Origin: Lepiota brunneoincarnata
Taxonomy: Eukaryota; Basidiomycota; Agaricomycetes; Agaricales; Agaricaceae
Length of the DNA: 64,000 bases
NCBI GenBank assembly: GCA_023014365.1
Contig: JAEBUN010000029.1
Location: 372,001 to 436,000 of the forward strand
Direction of reading: 5' to 3'
Shown here: positions 43,974 to 57,700 of the stretch, piece by piece
Position numbering within the stretch: the stretch's first letter is position 1
Layout: each line of letters begins with the position of its first letter
Notes under the pieces: model-generated
Told to the model about the DNA's origin: nothing
The model's input: only the letters and a program-made list of their open reading frames with translations
Databases searched by the model: none
Made by a program: the position numbers and the translations under genes

Positions 43974-45743
43974 GGCAAGGTGTATTGGGCCAGGTTCCAG
44001 GACAATCTTTAATTTCAACCATTACTGCTGGGACTGCGCGCCTGAAGTACGAGATGAATTGTTTGCGATGGTTTGCCTTGGGTTCCTACGCTTGCGGATA
44101 CCCTTGTTGCCAGAGTAGTTGGAGGTTATGTAGGGGGTTGTTCCACTTGACTGGTACAAACCTACAAGATATTGGATGAGTAGAAATACGAGTGTTGGGT
44201 GTTCAGGGAGCGCCGCCTAGAGTATATTAATTGAATAATCGTACTTAGCTAATAACTAGCGGTTGCCAATAAGCAGAAATATATGAGGTCAAAGATATTA
44301 TGTGCGGTGGTGTTTCAAGCGGCTCCGTAAGCACTTTTCGGGAATATGCATGGTGTCTGTACTCGAGCTTCCTGAGTGTAAGCGCGGTCAGACAGAGCCG
44401 CCGGTGACCGTTACACAAAAAGGGGACATACATAACAGAATACGTTATGTGTTCTGCTACTGGACTATATATATGTATAACACGTTAGAGGGATTGTTGT
44501 GAGCCCAGGCTTACGCTGGGTTTACTATAGACTTGAGAGCTCACTGGGTTCGATGGTCCGCAATGGTTTCGAGGGGCAACCGTCCGAGCAGCGCCCAAAG
44601 CGGGGGGGTCGTGAGAACCTTCCTAATGAGGAGAGAAAACATCCCTGGTCACAGAGCATCACACAGCCCATATCGAGTCAGTGTCAAGTGGGCATAATCG
44701 GGGTGAATGGACTATTAGTGCAAAGAATGTGATAGGACTACATGTACAGATACTAATTTCGAAGCTTCTTCCCAACTGGAATTATGGTTGATTCAGTATG
44801 AGTACGGCCCTGTTTGCGTTGGCTTGCCATTTCTTCCATGTTCTCGGGAGATAGGTTGTCACTTTCGGGCAGATCATAATCATCCCGAGCCTCTTGCACG
44901 TACTCCTCTTTGATACCAGATGCCTGTTCTTCATCTCGTTGGTTTCAATCTCAGTTGTCATGAATGTCATTGATCTTAACGGGGGAGGTTCCTCTCGGAA
45001 TGTTTTGACTTACAGGCCACCCTATGAGTGATGAAATTACTGGGGTCTGCCGATGCGGGTATTTTGAACATGTGGTTGCACATCTCGCATTTCATGAGAT
45101 GGCAGTTGTTGTCGCGCCATCGGAGAGCTCAATAACTGTGTCGTGTGGGATTGACTGTCGCGGCTTGGCGACCATGAGGATAAAGGATAAAATACAAGTT
45201 AACTAAATGTAATACGGAATACATCGGGTACACCAGGCCCTCAAGATCGGAAGAGAGCCATGGTAGCATGGTTTGCTTATCATATCGTCAGCGTGACTCA
45301 GTGTTACAACCATCTATGGAAGGTTCTCACGACCCCCCAAGGGGTTGACTTTGGGCGCTGCTCGGACGGTCACCCCTCAAATGGTTTCCATCTCAAAAAT
45401 TTGGATGTCGACAGCAGTAGGGCGCTGCAGATGCTGTGGTGGTTGGGGTCTACTCTGCTGGCTAGTACAAACTACGAAACAATGCTTTAGCCATTTGGCA
45501 AGGGGTATGAATTTCGAGTTGCCGGTAATCGGTATACGGGGAGCGTACTTAGAGCATTGTGATCAAAGTGTCGGTATAGAGATTGAACATTGTGTCCGCA
45601 TAATCACTGATCCTTATATAGAGTGTTCGGGGTCCTTGCATATATACCCCCGGAATTGCTGTATTGAGACGCCCTCGTAACAGCTTTGTGAAATATTCAC
45701 CAGTCCCTACCCCTCACCCTGATTTTGAGTCAACAATTCGACT
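43974..45743. other. Gene-free spacer with an inverted repeat
   Basis: Only short frames without domain character on either strand. It contains a ~60-bp inverted repeat (44561-44621 and 45320-45380), otherwise unremarkable. Confidence 0.5.
44561..45380. repeat. Inverted repeat, ~60-bp arms 700 bp apart
   Basis: Left arm 44561-44621 includes CCGTCCGAGCAGCGCCCAAA and GGTCGTGAGAACCTT; right arm 45320-45380 is its reverse complement (AAGGTTCTCACGACCCCCC, TTTGGGCGCTGCTCGGACGG) with one ~8-bp insertion. It could be the ends of a small non-autonomous DNA element, but no terminal duplication is evident. Confidence 0.65.
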
Positions 45744-47238
45744 ATGAAGGCCTGGAACCAGCCCTCATCTTCTAGGGTGCATGAGCTCGACAAATTCCCA
45801 AGATCAGGGGTTCTCGTTCATCCAAACACGAATGGCTCAACAGGCTCGCAATATCTCGATATAGATGAAATTCTGGAAAAGATATGCGACGGAAAACAGA
45901 AAATTGTATCGTTGAAAGGCTCCAGTCAATATGGTGACGTGCTGGGCAAACGGATTAGTGCTTCAACCTGCGGGTTGGCCGCGCTGAATTTCGCGCGTGT
46001 AGCTTTCAGACTTGAGAAAGAAGAGAGGATGCAGGGGTTTCGAACTTTTGAACGAGCTCTTGTCCCCCGCAAGTGTTGAGGTATGTCTTCCTAGCTGACA
46101 AGTTCTCGTGATGATACGTCCTGCTGAACCTGTACTCAACCGATCGCTCTCACTACTAGGAAATCACTTCGATCTGCGATTATTGGAAGAGCGACGCTCA
46201 TCTGGAGATTGAAGAGCTCTTGAAGGTCCCCATCTTCGGAAATTCCTTGGCCCTACAGACTTGTGTCTACGGTGAAGCCTCGAAGCAACGCTTTTATAGC
46301 CTTCTCCAGTGAGTGTTCTGAAGGGCGGACCCCATCCCAGCGTACTGACGATCTGGAACTCACACAGAGACCTGGAGAATGTGTCGTCTGAACGTTCCGT
46401 CATAGCTATCATTACCAGGCCCCCAGAAATCATTGCATGCCTCAAGACTCGCATTGCCGACCGAGATGTTTACGTTATCTTCGACTCTCACCCCCGTCCA
46501 ACCCATCCCGACGGCTTGGGTTTCATTATTAATTCCAACATCAAAATGGCTACTACCTACCTCAGCGAACTTCTCTCAGTTGATGAGAACCTCCTCAGGG
46601 ACCCATCGCTCCAATGGCAAGCACAGCTCCTTGGGTATTTCTCCGGGCATATCTTATTGCCACTCGAGGAGGAGCCGTCCGCAACCGAGGTCCTTCTCGA
46701 GTCGAGCAAAACGCTTCTGGCGTCCTATGCAGATGTCGCCATTGCGAAAGCCCATATCTCTGAGCTGCATGAAAAAGTGCAGGAGTTTGAGAGGCAACAT
46801 AGGCTCATGGAGGAGAGGGTCAAACGCCTCGAGCGGCAGTGGGGTGAAGAATACGAGCAGTACCAGAAAACCATTCGCTCTCATGAACAAGTGCGCGAGA
46901 ATTACCACAATCAGGCTTCCTCGCAATCTCGCTATAACCCGTTCCATTCACCTTCTACATCTCCCTCTTCCCCATCATCCTCGCAATCTCGCTACAACCC
47001 TTTCCATCCATCTTCCACCTTTCCTTCTTCCTCATCCTCCTCACGCCAAAGCCCTCATGTTGAGAATGGTGATGGTGAAAGTAGCCGACAGAATGTCGAT
47101 CGGTCAGGCAGGGTAGATAAGGGAAAAGGGCGCGAACAGGCCCTAGGGAACGGAATCATCGTTACATGGTTCACAGAACCAGAGTTACGCTTCAGCCACC
47201 TCGAACACCCGCCGAGGAAGCCCTCCACCTCCTTATAG
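45744..47238 (+). pseudogene. Cysteine-protease-like (deubiquitinase-like?) protein, frameshifted
   Basis: Three exons: 45744-~46079, ~46160-46309, ~46368-47238. It contains SLKGSSQYGDVLGKRISAST, CGLAALNFARVAF, ITRPPEIIACL and RDVYVIFDSHPRPTHPDGLG, then a coiled coil (EKVQEFERQHRLMEERVKRL) and a Ser-rich tail. The conserved Cys in STCGLAALN and the His in FDSHPRPTHPDG resemble a papain-like/USP active site, and I recall this module beside RBR ligases in related fungi; function is inferred. At the end of exon 1 the codons read AAG TGT TGA, and the splice phase does not fit exon 2; one missing base (AAG TG? GTT GAG) would repair both, so the gene looks frameshifted. Confidence 0.55.
46921..47040 (+). 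repeat. 60-bp tandem repeat in coding sequence
   Basis: Two 60-bp units, both starting TCGCAATCTCGCTA, encode SSQSRYNPFHSPSTSPSSPS and SSQSRYNPFHPSSTFPSSSS near the C-terminus of the protease-like protein. In-frame slippage repeat. Confidence 0.85.
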
Positions 47239-47270
47239 CCTTATGACACTCCCTCGTCAGAACTCCCACC

Positions 47271-48358
47271 ATGCCTGGCGAGTTTTCAGACACAGGCCCT
47301 GCCGTGTCTGAAATTGACCGTGATATTGCTGTGGCGTTGGAACTTCAACGGGAGTATGAGGAAGAAAATCGGCAATTGACAAGGCAAAGAGAAATCCTGG
47401 CAGAGGATGGCACCGGTGGTATTTGAGTGTTCAATCTGCTTTGACAAGCACCCCCAAGATTCGGTCGCTCGTGTGGAGGGGTGCGAGCATTCATTCTGTA
47501 GAGATTGTCTTCGCAGTCATGCCAGAGCCAAGATAGCTGAACGACGGTTTCCCATTCTTTGTCCACTGTGCACGGCGGACAAGAATAGGTCGGAGCATGG
47601 AGGTGAGTTAAGCGCTCGAGTAGTTGGGTCGAATGCTCGATTAATGTATATAGTCGTCAACGAGAACGTCATCCAACAAATCGGTGTCCCCGATAAAGAC
47701 TACAAAATATTTGAAGAGCTACAAATCACATCTTTCTGCGTACCACTCAACTGTCGCCGGTAAGTGTTGCGGTCCCAGGCAGAGAGAATGAAACGAGTAC
47801 TTGACTGACTACGTCCTCGAGGTGCGGCCATACAATGCTTGTTGATCGAGAGGAACTCCAAGAGGCCAATATCATCTCCTGTCCGTGGCCAAGGTGCCAG
47901 TTCGTATGGTGCAAATTCCTGTCAGCAAGAAATCCAAGTTGGAGGTCCGCAGCATTCCTGCGATGGATCATCGGAACTTCGCCATCTCATGCAACAACAG
48001 GGTTGGAAGGCCTGCCCCGGTTTGTTTCTTCCTCTTGCCTCGCTTACCCCTATTGATGTCCACTAGGTTGTAGCACGCCCGTGCAAAAATCCGAGGGATG
48101 CAATCACATGACTGTAAGTATTCCAACCCATCGACTCTAGACGGTGATTCAAATACTTTCCCAAGTGCATCACGCCAGCTTGCAACACGTAAGGATATCT
48201 TCCCTAATTATTACCTCACCTGTTCAGAGGACTAACAGCTCCTGTTTAGCCACTTTTGCTATATCGACGGTGGAATGATCATAAAGGGCGGCACTCGAAA
48301 GGAGATCCAGCAGGCGCTGAATGACCACTATAGGAAGTGCAAGCTCTTTGACTATTAG
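47271..48358 (+). pseudogene. RBR-type (RING-IBR-RING) E3 ubiquitin ligase, probable frameshift
   Basis: Transfers ubiquitin through a RING2 cysteine. RING1: FECSICFDKHPQ, CEHSFCRDCLRSH, ILCPLC. IBR: CGHTMLVDREELQ, ISCPWPRCQFVWCKFC, HSCDG. RING2, after removing a short intron (about 48027-48066): ACPGCSTPVQKSEGCNHMT with the expected catalytic Cys in SEGC, then CITPACNTHFCYIDGG across two more introns. Ends KCKLFDY. A leader from ATG 47271 (SEIDRDIAVALELQREYEEE) is one base out of frame with RING1 because GATGGCACC has one G more than expected; ATG at 47407 (MAPVVFECSICF) could still make the RBR part. It starts 32 bp after the protease-like stop, so the two may be one gene. Confidence 0.7.
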
Positions 48359-48714
48359 TCGGTCCATCGTTGCTGAATACGCCCGTCATGTTTACACGAA
48401 TATGTCTTACTGTACGATATTCGGTTCAGGACCAAATGCTAGGACGTTCGGAGAATACAATTTAAGTCGCGGAAGTGTACTTGTCGAGAGTCATAAATAA
48501 TATACGATTTCCCACAATTTCAATATCCCCTTTCACTTCATGGTCTGACTATGCCTGACGTTCCCAGCTGGATTGTGGTGGTAAACTAGGAGTACAGTTT
48601 CATCAATCCTCCAGAAGTGCATGTACATGGGCATCAGATACCAGAGATTATATTGAGATACAAGTCGAGAATCAGATAATCAGGAATGCAGCGAGAAATA
48701 GCAGAGTATTTCAT
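48359..48714. other. Convergent spacer / shared 3' flank of GTPase copy A
   Basis: No gene. From about 48560 onward it matches 58685-58793 (GTACAGTTTCATCAATCCTC versus ATACAGTTCTTCAATCTTCT), so the tandem duplication of the GTPase gene includes ~150 bp beyond its stop. Confidence 0.6.
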
Positions 48715-51700
48715 TTAATAAGCGCCCCACGTGTATTCCTCATGGAGTTGGCAATTCCGAGAAAGGTCTCTGAAAGTTGGACCTGGAGAGCAAAATTCAG
48801 CATCAGATTTCACGTTGGCTAGGATCGCCGTGCTCACTGAATCTAATGCCTCTGCGTAAGAAGATGTCACATGTGAAGGGGAAAGAAGCCGCGAAGATGT
48901 TACATGTGAAAGGGAAAGAAGCCGCGAAGAAGGCCTGGGCGTAGTTTTTTCTACCTCTTTTGCAGTTTCAACCATCCGACGAAGGACACTGTTTTCGGGT
49001 CCAAATGCAATAGCATGGAAAGACAGCGGGTGGCTAGAAAGGAACTGATGTGTTATTGTGGAATCCGAGTGAAAGACTGATTCGCCCTCACCCAAGAGAA
49101 GTAGCAGCACGGCATAAACTACGGACCGCGGCGTCGTCGACCTCGCATTCACCGTCGGAAAGAAAAATCAGAACAGGAGGTCTGGAGAAGATATATTCGC
49201 ATACTTTGGAAGGTGCTAGAGTTGCTGAGAACGCACCGTTTAGCGCTCCAATTCTTTCTCATGATCTCTTCTGCCTTCTCGATCGCTGACCTGTAATTTG
49301 TACCACCGCCCGGACTGTAACGCAATACTACCTCGAGCAACTGTTCAGGGGACCTTGCAAAGTCGTTGTTAATACATTCCACGGCCGCGCCACTGAAGAG
49401 AATGACGCTGTAAGAGTCCCGTCTGTGAGAGGTCGCTTGCACACTTCCGACAGCGTTTGTCAGAGCCGCCTGTCTCGATTGCCAGAATTCGTGCAGGGAT
49501 AGATAAACGGCTCCGAGTCTATTATTATGAGTTGTGGATATGTGATTGGTCCGTGGTGTCAAGTGTAGGGGCTTAGATGGCTGGAGAGACATGGAGCCCG
49601 ACCTAGAAGAATGCTCATCTGTTGGTTGTGAAGAGTGGATGATGGACGCAAATATCACCTGTCGATCGCGAAGATACTGTAGGTAAACGATTAGCATCCT
49701 GGGAGGTGAACTTGTAGGCTGAACAACCTACATGTTGAACACTGGTCGTGCCACTGCAGGGCTCTTGCACGAGAACAAATGCCCATCGTGTGAGACATAC
49801 CTTCCATGCGAATGTAAGGTTGATAGACTCGAGGAAGGAGGTTTACATACCCGGGGGTGGTTGTACACGACCCTTCGTATGGGCGATGGAACATTGCCAA
49901 CGTGCAAAAGGAAGGCTGCGCCGCCGAAGTTGAAGTAGCTTGATGTTCTGGACCTGTCACAGCAATCCAGAGTAACTACGGGTGATCAGAACTATTGGTT
50001 TATTCCTCACCCGGGCACATGGCATCACTGAAACGAACTTAGGAATATAATGGGAGGCCGACGAAACAATATCTTACCATTTAGTGAAAGTGACTTGATC
50101 ATCTCGCGAATAGGGATCTTTTATACGCATTTAATCAAGTTTCGGCAATCAGAAATTTATGCTGCATTACCTTTGAATCCTAAAGATCGAAGTTAACAGG
50201 ATGAGGACGTCGACCACCGAGTCTCTATCATAATAAGCAGATACGTGTCACAAACCTGAGCGTTTCCAAAACAGAGAATGTGTAATCCAGTCTTTAGGAG
50301 ACCGAGGGTCAGGAGCAATGCGAGCGATGTTGTGCTCATGCTCAGGCCCAGAACAGGTAGCTCCTTGGGGTGTTCGGCAATAATCGATGTGAACATGTCG
50401 ACCCATGCTCTGGCAAACAAGGTTGCACATCATTGGAGCTCCGTCATCTTGGGAAGCAAAACGACGACCATTTAAGTTGACAGTCGATTCTTTTTCGCCC
50501 TGTTGCTCCACAGCCCATTTCGTCCTCGACATGGAACCATGGCTTGTTTCGTGAAGTTGCTGAGTGTGCCCTAGGCCAGAAGTGAGAATTGATTGGGGGA
50601 GAAAGTTTAGGACGTTGAACCTCGAGGTAAGGTACAGAAATACCCGCAATTACCACACCTTCAAAGGCAAAAATAATGAATTGACTATCAGGTATTGGAA
50701 GTCTACAAGAACTTACTGCGTTTCACAGAAATGAAAGGGCTCAGGATCTAGACTGTGTATATGGTTCCCGGAGTGCTCGCGCTGTCCTTTCGGAATGGAC
50801 TTGACACATGGCAATCGCTTGGAAACTAATGAACTATTCAGAGGAACGGAATCAGGCTTAAGCTTGGATCAGAAACACTACCTTGCGTGTACTGGTGCCT
50901 ATCAACATGAGCCCGTACAACGCAAGACTACGACGACGAACCTTGGTATACTGGAAGGTTTGATGTCGTCCTACGAAAGTTGCTTCGACCGATTGAGGGG
51001 TGGTATCGATTTGGCAGATGCCAGCGCCGGAGCAGAGCGCCTGGCAGGGATGCGATTCCCTGTGACAAGTGAGGATCGCGATAAGAAGGATCAATAAGCT
51101 AGAACTCGCCCACAAAGATGAGCAGCGTCCTTATCTAACGCATGAAGATGGTCCGAGCTTGCACATAACCTTTCGCATAATTCGCAAGCCAATGGGCACA
51201 TTCTGTTGCTGCAAATATGCTGCTTGTGCGCCTCGTCGCTGTTGAAGACACACATATATCAAAAGAGGTTCCGGTGCAGCTGCAATGGACGTACCAAGAG
51301 ATGTCGCAGGTACCAGGGCAGGTATAAGGTTTCCCCTTGTGCTTGTTATGTGTTCGGAGCACGCACGGCTGTAAAAATCTTGAGAATAGAGCTCTGAACC
51401 CAGAAAACACCTTACTTACTTCGCCGCAGGCATGTTTTCGGGATGAACACATGTGGTCTCCTTTGTGTCCGATCATCTATCCAAGTCCTGCTAACTGAAA
51501 GGTTTGAGCAGGGAATTCTCACACACCTGGGTACATCCTCTTTGGCATCCCTTTTGCTTTCCACGAACACAAACCTTGCCACAGAGATGTTTGCTAACAT
51601 CACAGCTAGTAGGGAGAGTAAGCGAGGAAGATATAGATACTGATAGTGATATCCTACACATGTGGCCCATCATGGCCGGCACTAGAAACGAGGCCGCAAT

Positions 51701-54700
51701 GAGCAGAGTGGCTCAGAGGATTTATATATCGTGGGTTCACTCACGGCGAACGACAGGATTGCCTTTGATCCTGATGGTCTTTGGCATAGTCGCAAGGAAG
51801 GGTACACTGATGATCCGTACCACAGTTGTGCGGCAGCTGGTCTGGGTCGTGCTTTCGAGACAGAGTGCAGAAGAGGTTGCAACGGGAGCACTCGTATTTG
51901 CACAGTTCAACATTGATCTGCAAGTCGATGACGATGCTATCCATTTCCCTTTGCACGTTTTCTAAGCTGGTGCGCGCAGATTTGAAGCGTTTAAGGTTGT
52001 CAGCAATCCAAGCGTTAACGTGATCGGTTCTTCTCTTGACAATATCGGCCAGATGTGCTTCCAACCCCAGCACCCAGCTCCTTTCGTCCGTGGCTTTTCT
52101 GACACTATATTGACTCCAAGATTTCTGGAGTCCTAGAAGTATTACTTCGCGATCGTCTGTGCGATGCTCGGGTGCATGTTTTGTTAGGAATAAACGGAAG
52201 GGGGTATCGTTATGATCCACAACGGAATTGTTGTCAAAGTTCTGGTATGAGCGGATTAGGACCAGGATCATTCCTCAGGGGCGTATCACATGGGCCTACT
52301 TTCAGGGGTTCTAGATTGGGTTCGACCGCGGCCATCCCATACTCTAAAGCGATCGGAAGAACATCCAAGAGGGATTGAGCGCGATGGGCCGCGAGTGACT
52401 CTGCCACGTCAAAATGAGAGCCTGTTGCTTAAACGGCGATCGCTCAATTAATGATGAACTCACGAGACATGGCTCCCCAGTCATTGGCCTGTTAAAACAG
52501 AGTTACCCCGAACGGGATTGACGGATGAGATAACTCGTACCTTCAGCTTTCCCATCAACGTCTTCAAGGTATGCAAGAACTCTCCAGCTGATGAGTGGGT
52601 TATTTCCTGGGACAAGAAAGTCGTGCCAAGAGCGGCGAATAACGAGTAGAATTGATTGGATTCAATGATAGGCCATGGAATGATGTTCAATTTTCCAGCG
52701 TGTAGTTTCGAAATAAAATTGGTTTCTTGTTCGGCCTGGACCATTTGCTGAAATGAAAGGCCATGTAAAATGTTATTCCCAAGATGTCAGGAATTGAATA
52801 TACCTGGAATTTCGAAGAAAACCTGCGACAAAATCGATCAGGAAAATCGTTAGTCTCAAATGACGCAACTTACTCTCGAACAATCTCTCTTTGGTCAGAT
52901 TCGACAACATCCTAGAGAAAATCGTAAGGGAAGGAGTGCGCTGTTGCTGTTTAGTTGCTTTACCTTGATGATGACGACGAGGGTTGATCGGAAAAGGGAG
53001 GGGTTTGATGCTGGATCCAGGATAGTGGAGGACGCTTGGAATGATTGGAACAAATTGGTGATGTCTCGAGACAGGGCAAAATTGTTCCGAAAGAGCACCT
53101 GAAGACATTCTCATGTCTTGCTATTACGGTGACAAAAATTGGCTTACAAGATTGGATATCGCGGTGTTGAAGAGAACGAGGAGAGCATCTTCCTGAGGCG
53201 AGCGTTCGATACTGTGGACACCTGAATGACATAAAAAGAGTGAGATATATACGTAACTGTGAAGTGCAGAACATACCCTCGAAATCAAGAGCCACAAGAA
53301 GAGCTTCATCAGTCGGTGTGATGGACATCCACACGCCCTCTGGGACCGATATTAGTTCCTGACAACAACCCTAAAAGCAGCGTACTCACCAGTTGTTCGC
53401 ATCGCACTACCAGCAAATGAGGTGTCCATCAGGTGGTTGAGCGAATAGCTCTTTCCAACAGATTGTTCCCCTGGAAACAACGTGAATTGGGCTATATGTA
53501 AATAAGCCGCAACGGAGGACATACCCATTGACGAAACTACTCTGACCGGCTTTATCGTGTCGTCGAGTCAGAGTCAGCACAATGAAACTGCTCCGCTAAT
53601 GATCGCTCACCTTGTCCACCATGTAGGATTGCAGAATCGATTCATACCATCCGAAAGAGAGAGTATCAACAATTTGCCGAAGTTCGGCCCCAAGCAGTGA
53701 TCTCTCGTATTTGACCGACGTGACACCATCCTTCAACGGTACGAAGCGATTCTCTCGAGCAACAGCGATATGTATGGGCAACAGACATAAAAGATCCACG
53801 AGCCACTGCCCAGCGGGAAATTGTGAGACAATGTCATTCAAGCCACCTTTGAACGCCTGTGAAGCTTCAACTGAGGTCTTCGAGTCGACCATTGTGGCTA
53901 CCAGCTGCCCCCCTGTCGGCTTTTTCGTCTCCTCTTCAAAGGCCCTTATCAAGTCCGCAAAATACGACGCGTATTTGTCATGCCCTTGATCTGAAACAAA
54001 GGTGATCCTTTTCGGTTCTCGATGAGTGGATGGCCCGAAGGTTTGTCGAGAGATGGCAGCAACGACTGGGAAGCGAGTCCAAACGTCTTTGAAGCAGTCG
54101 ATCAAGCAATTGTTCACGCAATTCCGACCTCGAATTACATCAGCGCCAACTCTTTTTTCTTTCTCCCTGAACATATACTCCGACGATTTCTTCGTGATGT
54201 CTAGAGCAAGGGACCTGCAGTATCCGGCTCTTTCGTTCACCATCATCAAATGGACGCTCTGACGATGGACAAATGAGGTAACAGTAACACTGCCATAATC
54301 CTCCGGTAATGGGACGGTGATTCCCTGTGTGGCACCGAATGTAGCCCAATGATAGGCAACGAGGTATCTTGCCTTGTTCTCTGTCCTATCCTCTTGGAAA
54401 AGAAGCAACGCACAAGCGCCATCTGGAGAAGACATCACGGCGACCGGCATTTGTGGAAGGGATATGGACGCCGGACTATGTCATGATGTATGTTGGCGTC
54501 CGGTCTGCACTATCAGTAACGAAAAGGAAAAACGCACCGAAAACGCTGGCTGACAAGGGAATATACTCGCCCTTGCAACTTCGAATCGACTAAGAAAACC
54601 TCTTCCGCACCCGCCACGCAGCACATGTGCACAATCGTGACCCGGCCATCGTACCAGGACGATAGATCAAATGGATTCGCCAAGTTCTGGAGTGAGGTGA

Positions 54701-57700
54701 ACTGCTCATCGATCATGAATACATGAAGGACGAGCTAGTTAGTATTGTAATTAGTCGTTGTTAAAAGGAAGCACGGGCCAAAACACCACCTTCTGAGGCG
54801 CGCACAGTACTAGCATTCTTTGAGTTTCATCGACCGCTATTAACATACCCTCTCCAACTTTTCCCTTTTGTATTTTACGTTTATCGCGGCGATAGGCGAT
54901 CGCTAGGGAAATCTGAAAAATATCTTCAAGGTAGCATCGGAAACACCGGTCGCGTTTGCTATCGATGATAATCAAAATCTTGTCTCTCGGAAGGACTTGG
55001 GCATGCCTGTTATGTGTGCTCTTAGTGGATGTTCAGAGGTCCCTGTTAGGGGGACAACTCACAATACGCGGTCTTGAGGTGAGATTACGAATGATGTGGA
55101 ACGGTTCTGATTGATTAGCGGAGTAGGGACGAAGGAAGGATCGAGCTGAAGTTGGTGGCGATGATCGTCCAGAATCTCTAGCAGGTTGATCCGGTACTCC
55201 ACGCCTGGCAAGGTGCGAATCTCTTGCTCAATCGTTAAGTTGAAGGTATCTATGACAAAAAAGTAGAGCAATGAGTGTAAGAGCAGACCACTGAAGCCAC
55301 CCACTTACATCCTCCTGGGGTTTGACGGTCAAGCGCGGTCAGGGTGAAGACACGAAGGCTGACGAGGAGCCATATCAGCAAGGAGCATCAAGCGAGGAGA
55401 CAGGAAAATGCCTACTTTTCCCCAGCAAACGAAGTAGAGTTGATTTGTTCAATGAAAAGGCTTATGGAAGCTGTCTGATGGTTACGTCGGATAGCGTTGA
55501 GCCGTTGGTCCAACTCCCCGAAGGCAGCGTCTTGCTGTCTGCGGGAGGCGATCGATAGCAGGGTACCAAGTGCCTTGCCGAGCGCAGCTGAGAGATGCCT
55601 ATAAGCGATACTCATAGCTTCACCAACGGCAGACTCTAGAAGTGGATTCAACCTGGTATACTCATCAACACAAGCCAGAAAATCTCCTGCCGTGAGCATG
55701 TCCAATCGCCGATCCATTATTGCTTGTATATTAACGTCGCCACCGTTGCTTTCGTAAGTCTGGAACGCTGTAAGAATGGAGGATATCGTGCTTTTGTTGC
55801 TGCCGAGCCTGTTGGGAACCCCTTTCTGGATGACGGATTTCACGAAATCATCATTGTAATAGTCTGGAAAGTTCCTGTAAACAATTTCAACGTAGATGAT
55901 GCGTCGCATCTGTTCGTAAAATTCGGAAGGAAGTTTCGAGATTCCAGATATGAAATCCGACATCACTTGGGGGTAAAGTCGCTCAATTTGAGCACTCCTC
56001 AGAGGGTCTTTCAACTCCTCTTTTGCAAATGTCAGTATACAATCACCGCAAAAGCGCATTGAACTACATACCATTGAGCTGGTGGAACTCTTCGCGACTG
56101 ATGGTAAGCGGACCGGCGAAAGATGCTGGATCAAGAGTACTGAGATTCGCACGTTAGTGGATAACATGATAAGAAGTAACCAGCGAATAGACCTTACGGA
56201 TATCGGCCGAGGATCTGGCTGATGAGAAACGAGAACAGTTGCTTTGCGATCACCCGCACCTCCCCCTGAGATTCCTCACGCCATTGAGCTCTCGCGTCCA
56301 ATCTCTGTCTTTCAAACTCCTTGGATATATCTTTTTGGCGGTTCACCCATTCACGACAAACCTCCGGATAGCGACGATCCAGCCCATGCACAATGAGTGT
56401 TTCGATGGCTTGGGTAGTAAGAAGGCCGTTGATTTTGACAGCCGAGGATGCCCTTATAACGCTGGTCGGTTTAAAGCATAGCTATGGGAACCTCGTACTT
56501 ACAGCGCCTGTCTGAGCCTTAGAGATGTGTACCATTCACGGACCAGTCTTTTGTCAGTCCTTGGAGGCAATGTATCGTGCCGAGAGAAACGCCTGACCGG
56601 TCTCGCCAGCCATCAAGCGCGGGGAGAGTGGGACGCCATCGGGGGAAAAGTCGGGAGTGATCATGAGTTTCGAGAGGACCTTCACAGAAAGTTAATTAGA
56701 AGACACCAGGGGCAGCCAAGGCCTTTATGAACGTACTGAGAAACCCTGGCGAGGAACTACGTTTTCCTCTTGTTCGTTGGTGTTTGTGATTTCAAAAGTG
56801 TAGAATCTTTCTTGACCCGCGCGAGCGAACCCCGAGGTGGAGCCTGGGTCTGGCGCCGGCTCCTGATTATCCCAGGCAAATGCTTCACTCTGAGCTGGGG
56901 ACATTAAGCACCAGATTTGGTCGCATAGTTTCGTGAGATAACTGATGGGGTCCTCAGCAAACGGTCTCCCCAACACAAGTCTTATACATACCGCATGAAA
57001 GTTATACGATTTCGTCGAGGCCCTGATGGAGCATCATCCATCCATGTGGTGTCTTGCGGCCAATACATGACATATAAGATGTCCGATACTTTGGGGTCTG
57101 TGAGAACGTATATCCCTGACGGAAGTACTGGGCCTGTGGAATCATCCTCTGACTTTGTAAGCAGGGATTCGCTATCCTAAAGCGTTAACACAAAGATCCT
57201 GTCAAGGTGGCAGATACCCTTACACTCCGGCATCAATGATTTTCAGGGAGCGAAAAAAGCGAATGATTTCGCTTTTGTCACCGTAAACACCAATTGGACG
57301 TACAGGAATTGCATCAAGCACTTTGAAGTCGACTTTGGTTAAAGCGGTATAGGCCCCGGGATATAAGCTGTCGATGAGGCTCCTGAGTCCCTCTTGGGAA
57401 ATAATGACCTTGTCGACTTGAAGGATGAAAATAGTGGATGAGGGAGAAGAAAAAGGTGATTTTTTAGATTGACGAACCTAATCCCCCACTTCCTCTCTCC
57501 GTTATCAGGTCAAGAACACGAAAGAAGCCAGGAATCCCGTTGATAGGGTCCACCTCATCATTATCCACATCTTGTATTTCGGGTGGTAAGAGCACTTCCG
57601 AAGGGTCTGGTCCCAATATTATGTCGTCGTCGTCGTCGTCATCGTCGTCGTCGTCGGCCTTGTTGGTTCCTTCATCATTATCCACATCTTGTATTTCGGG

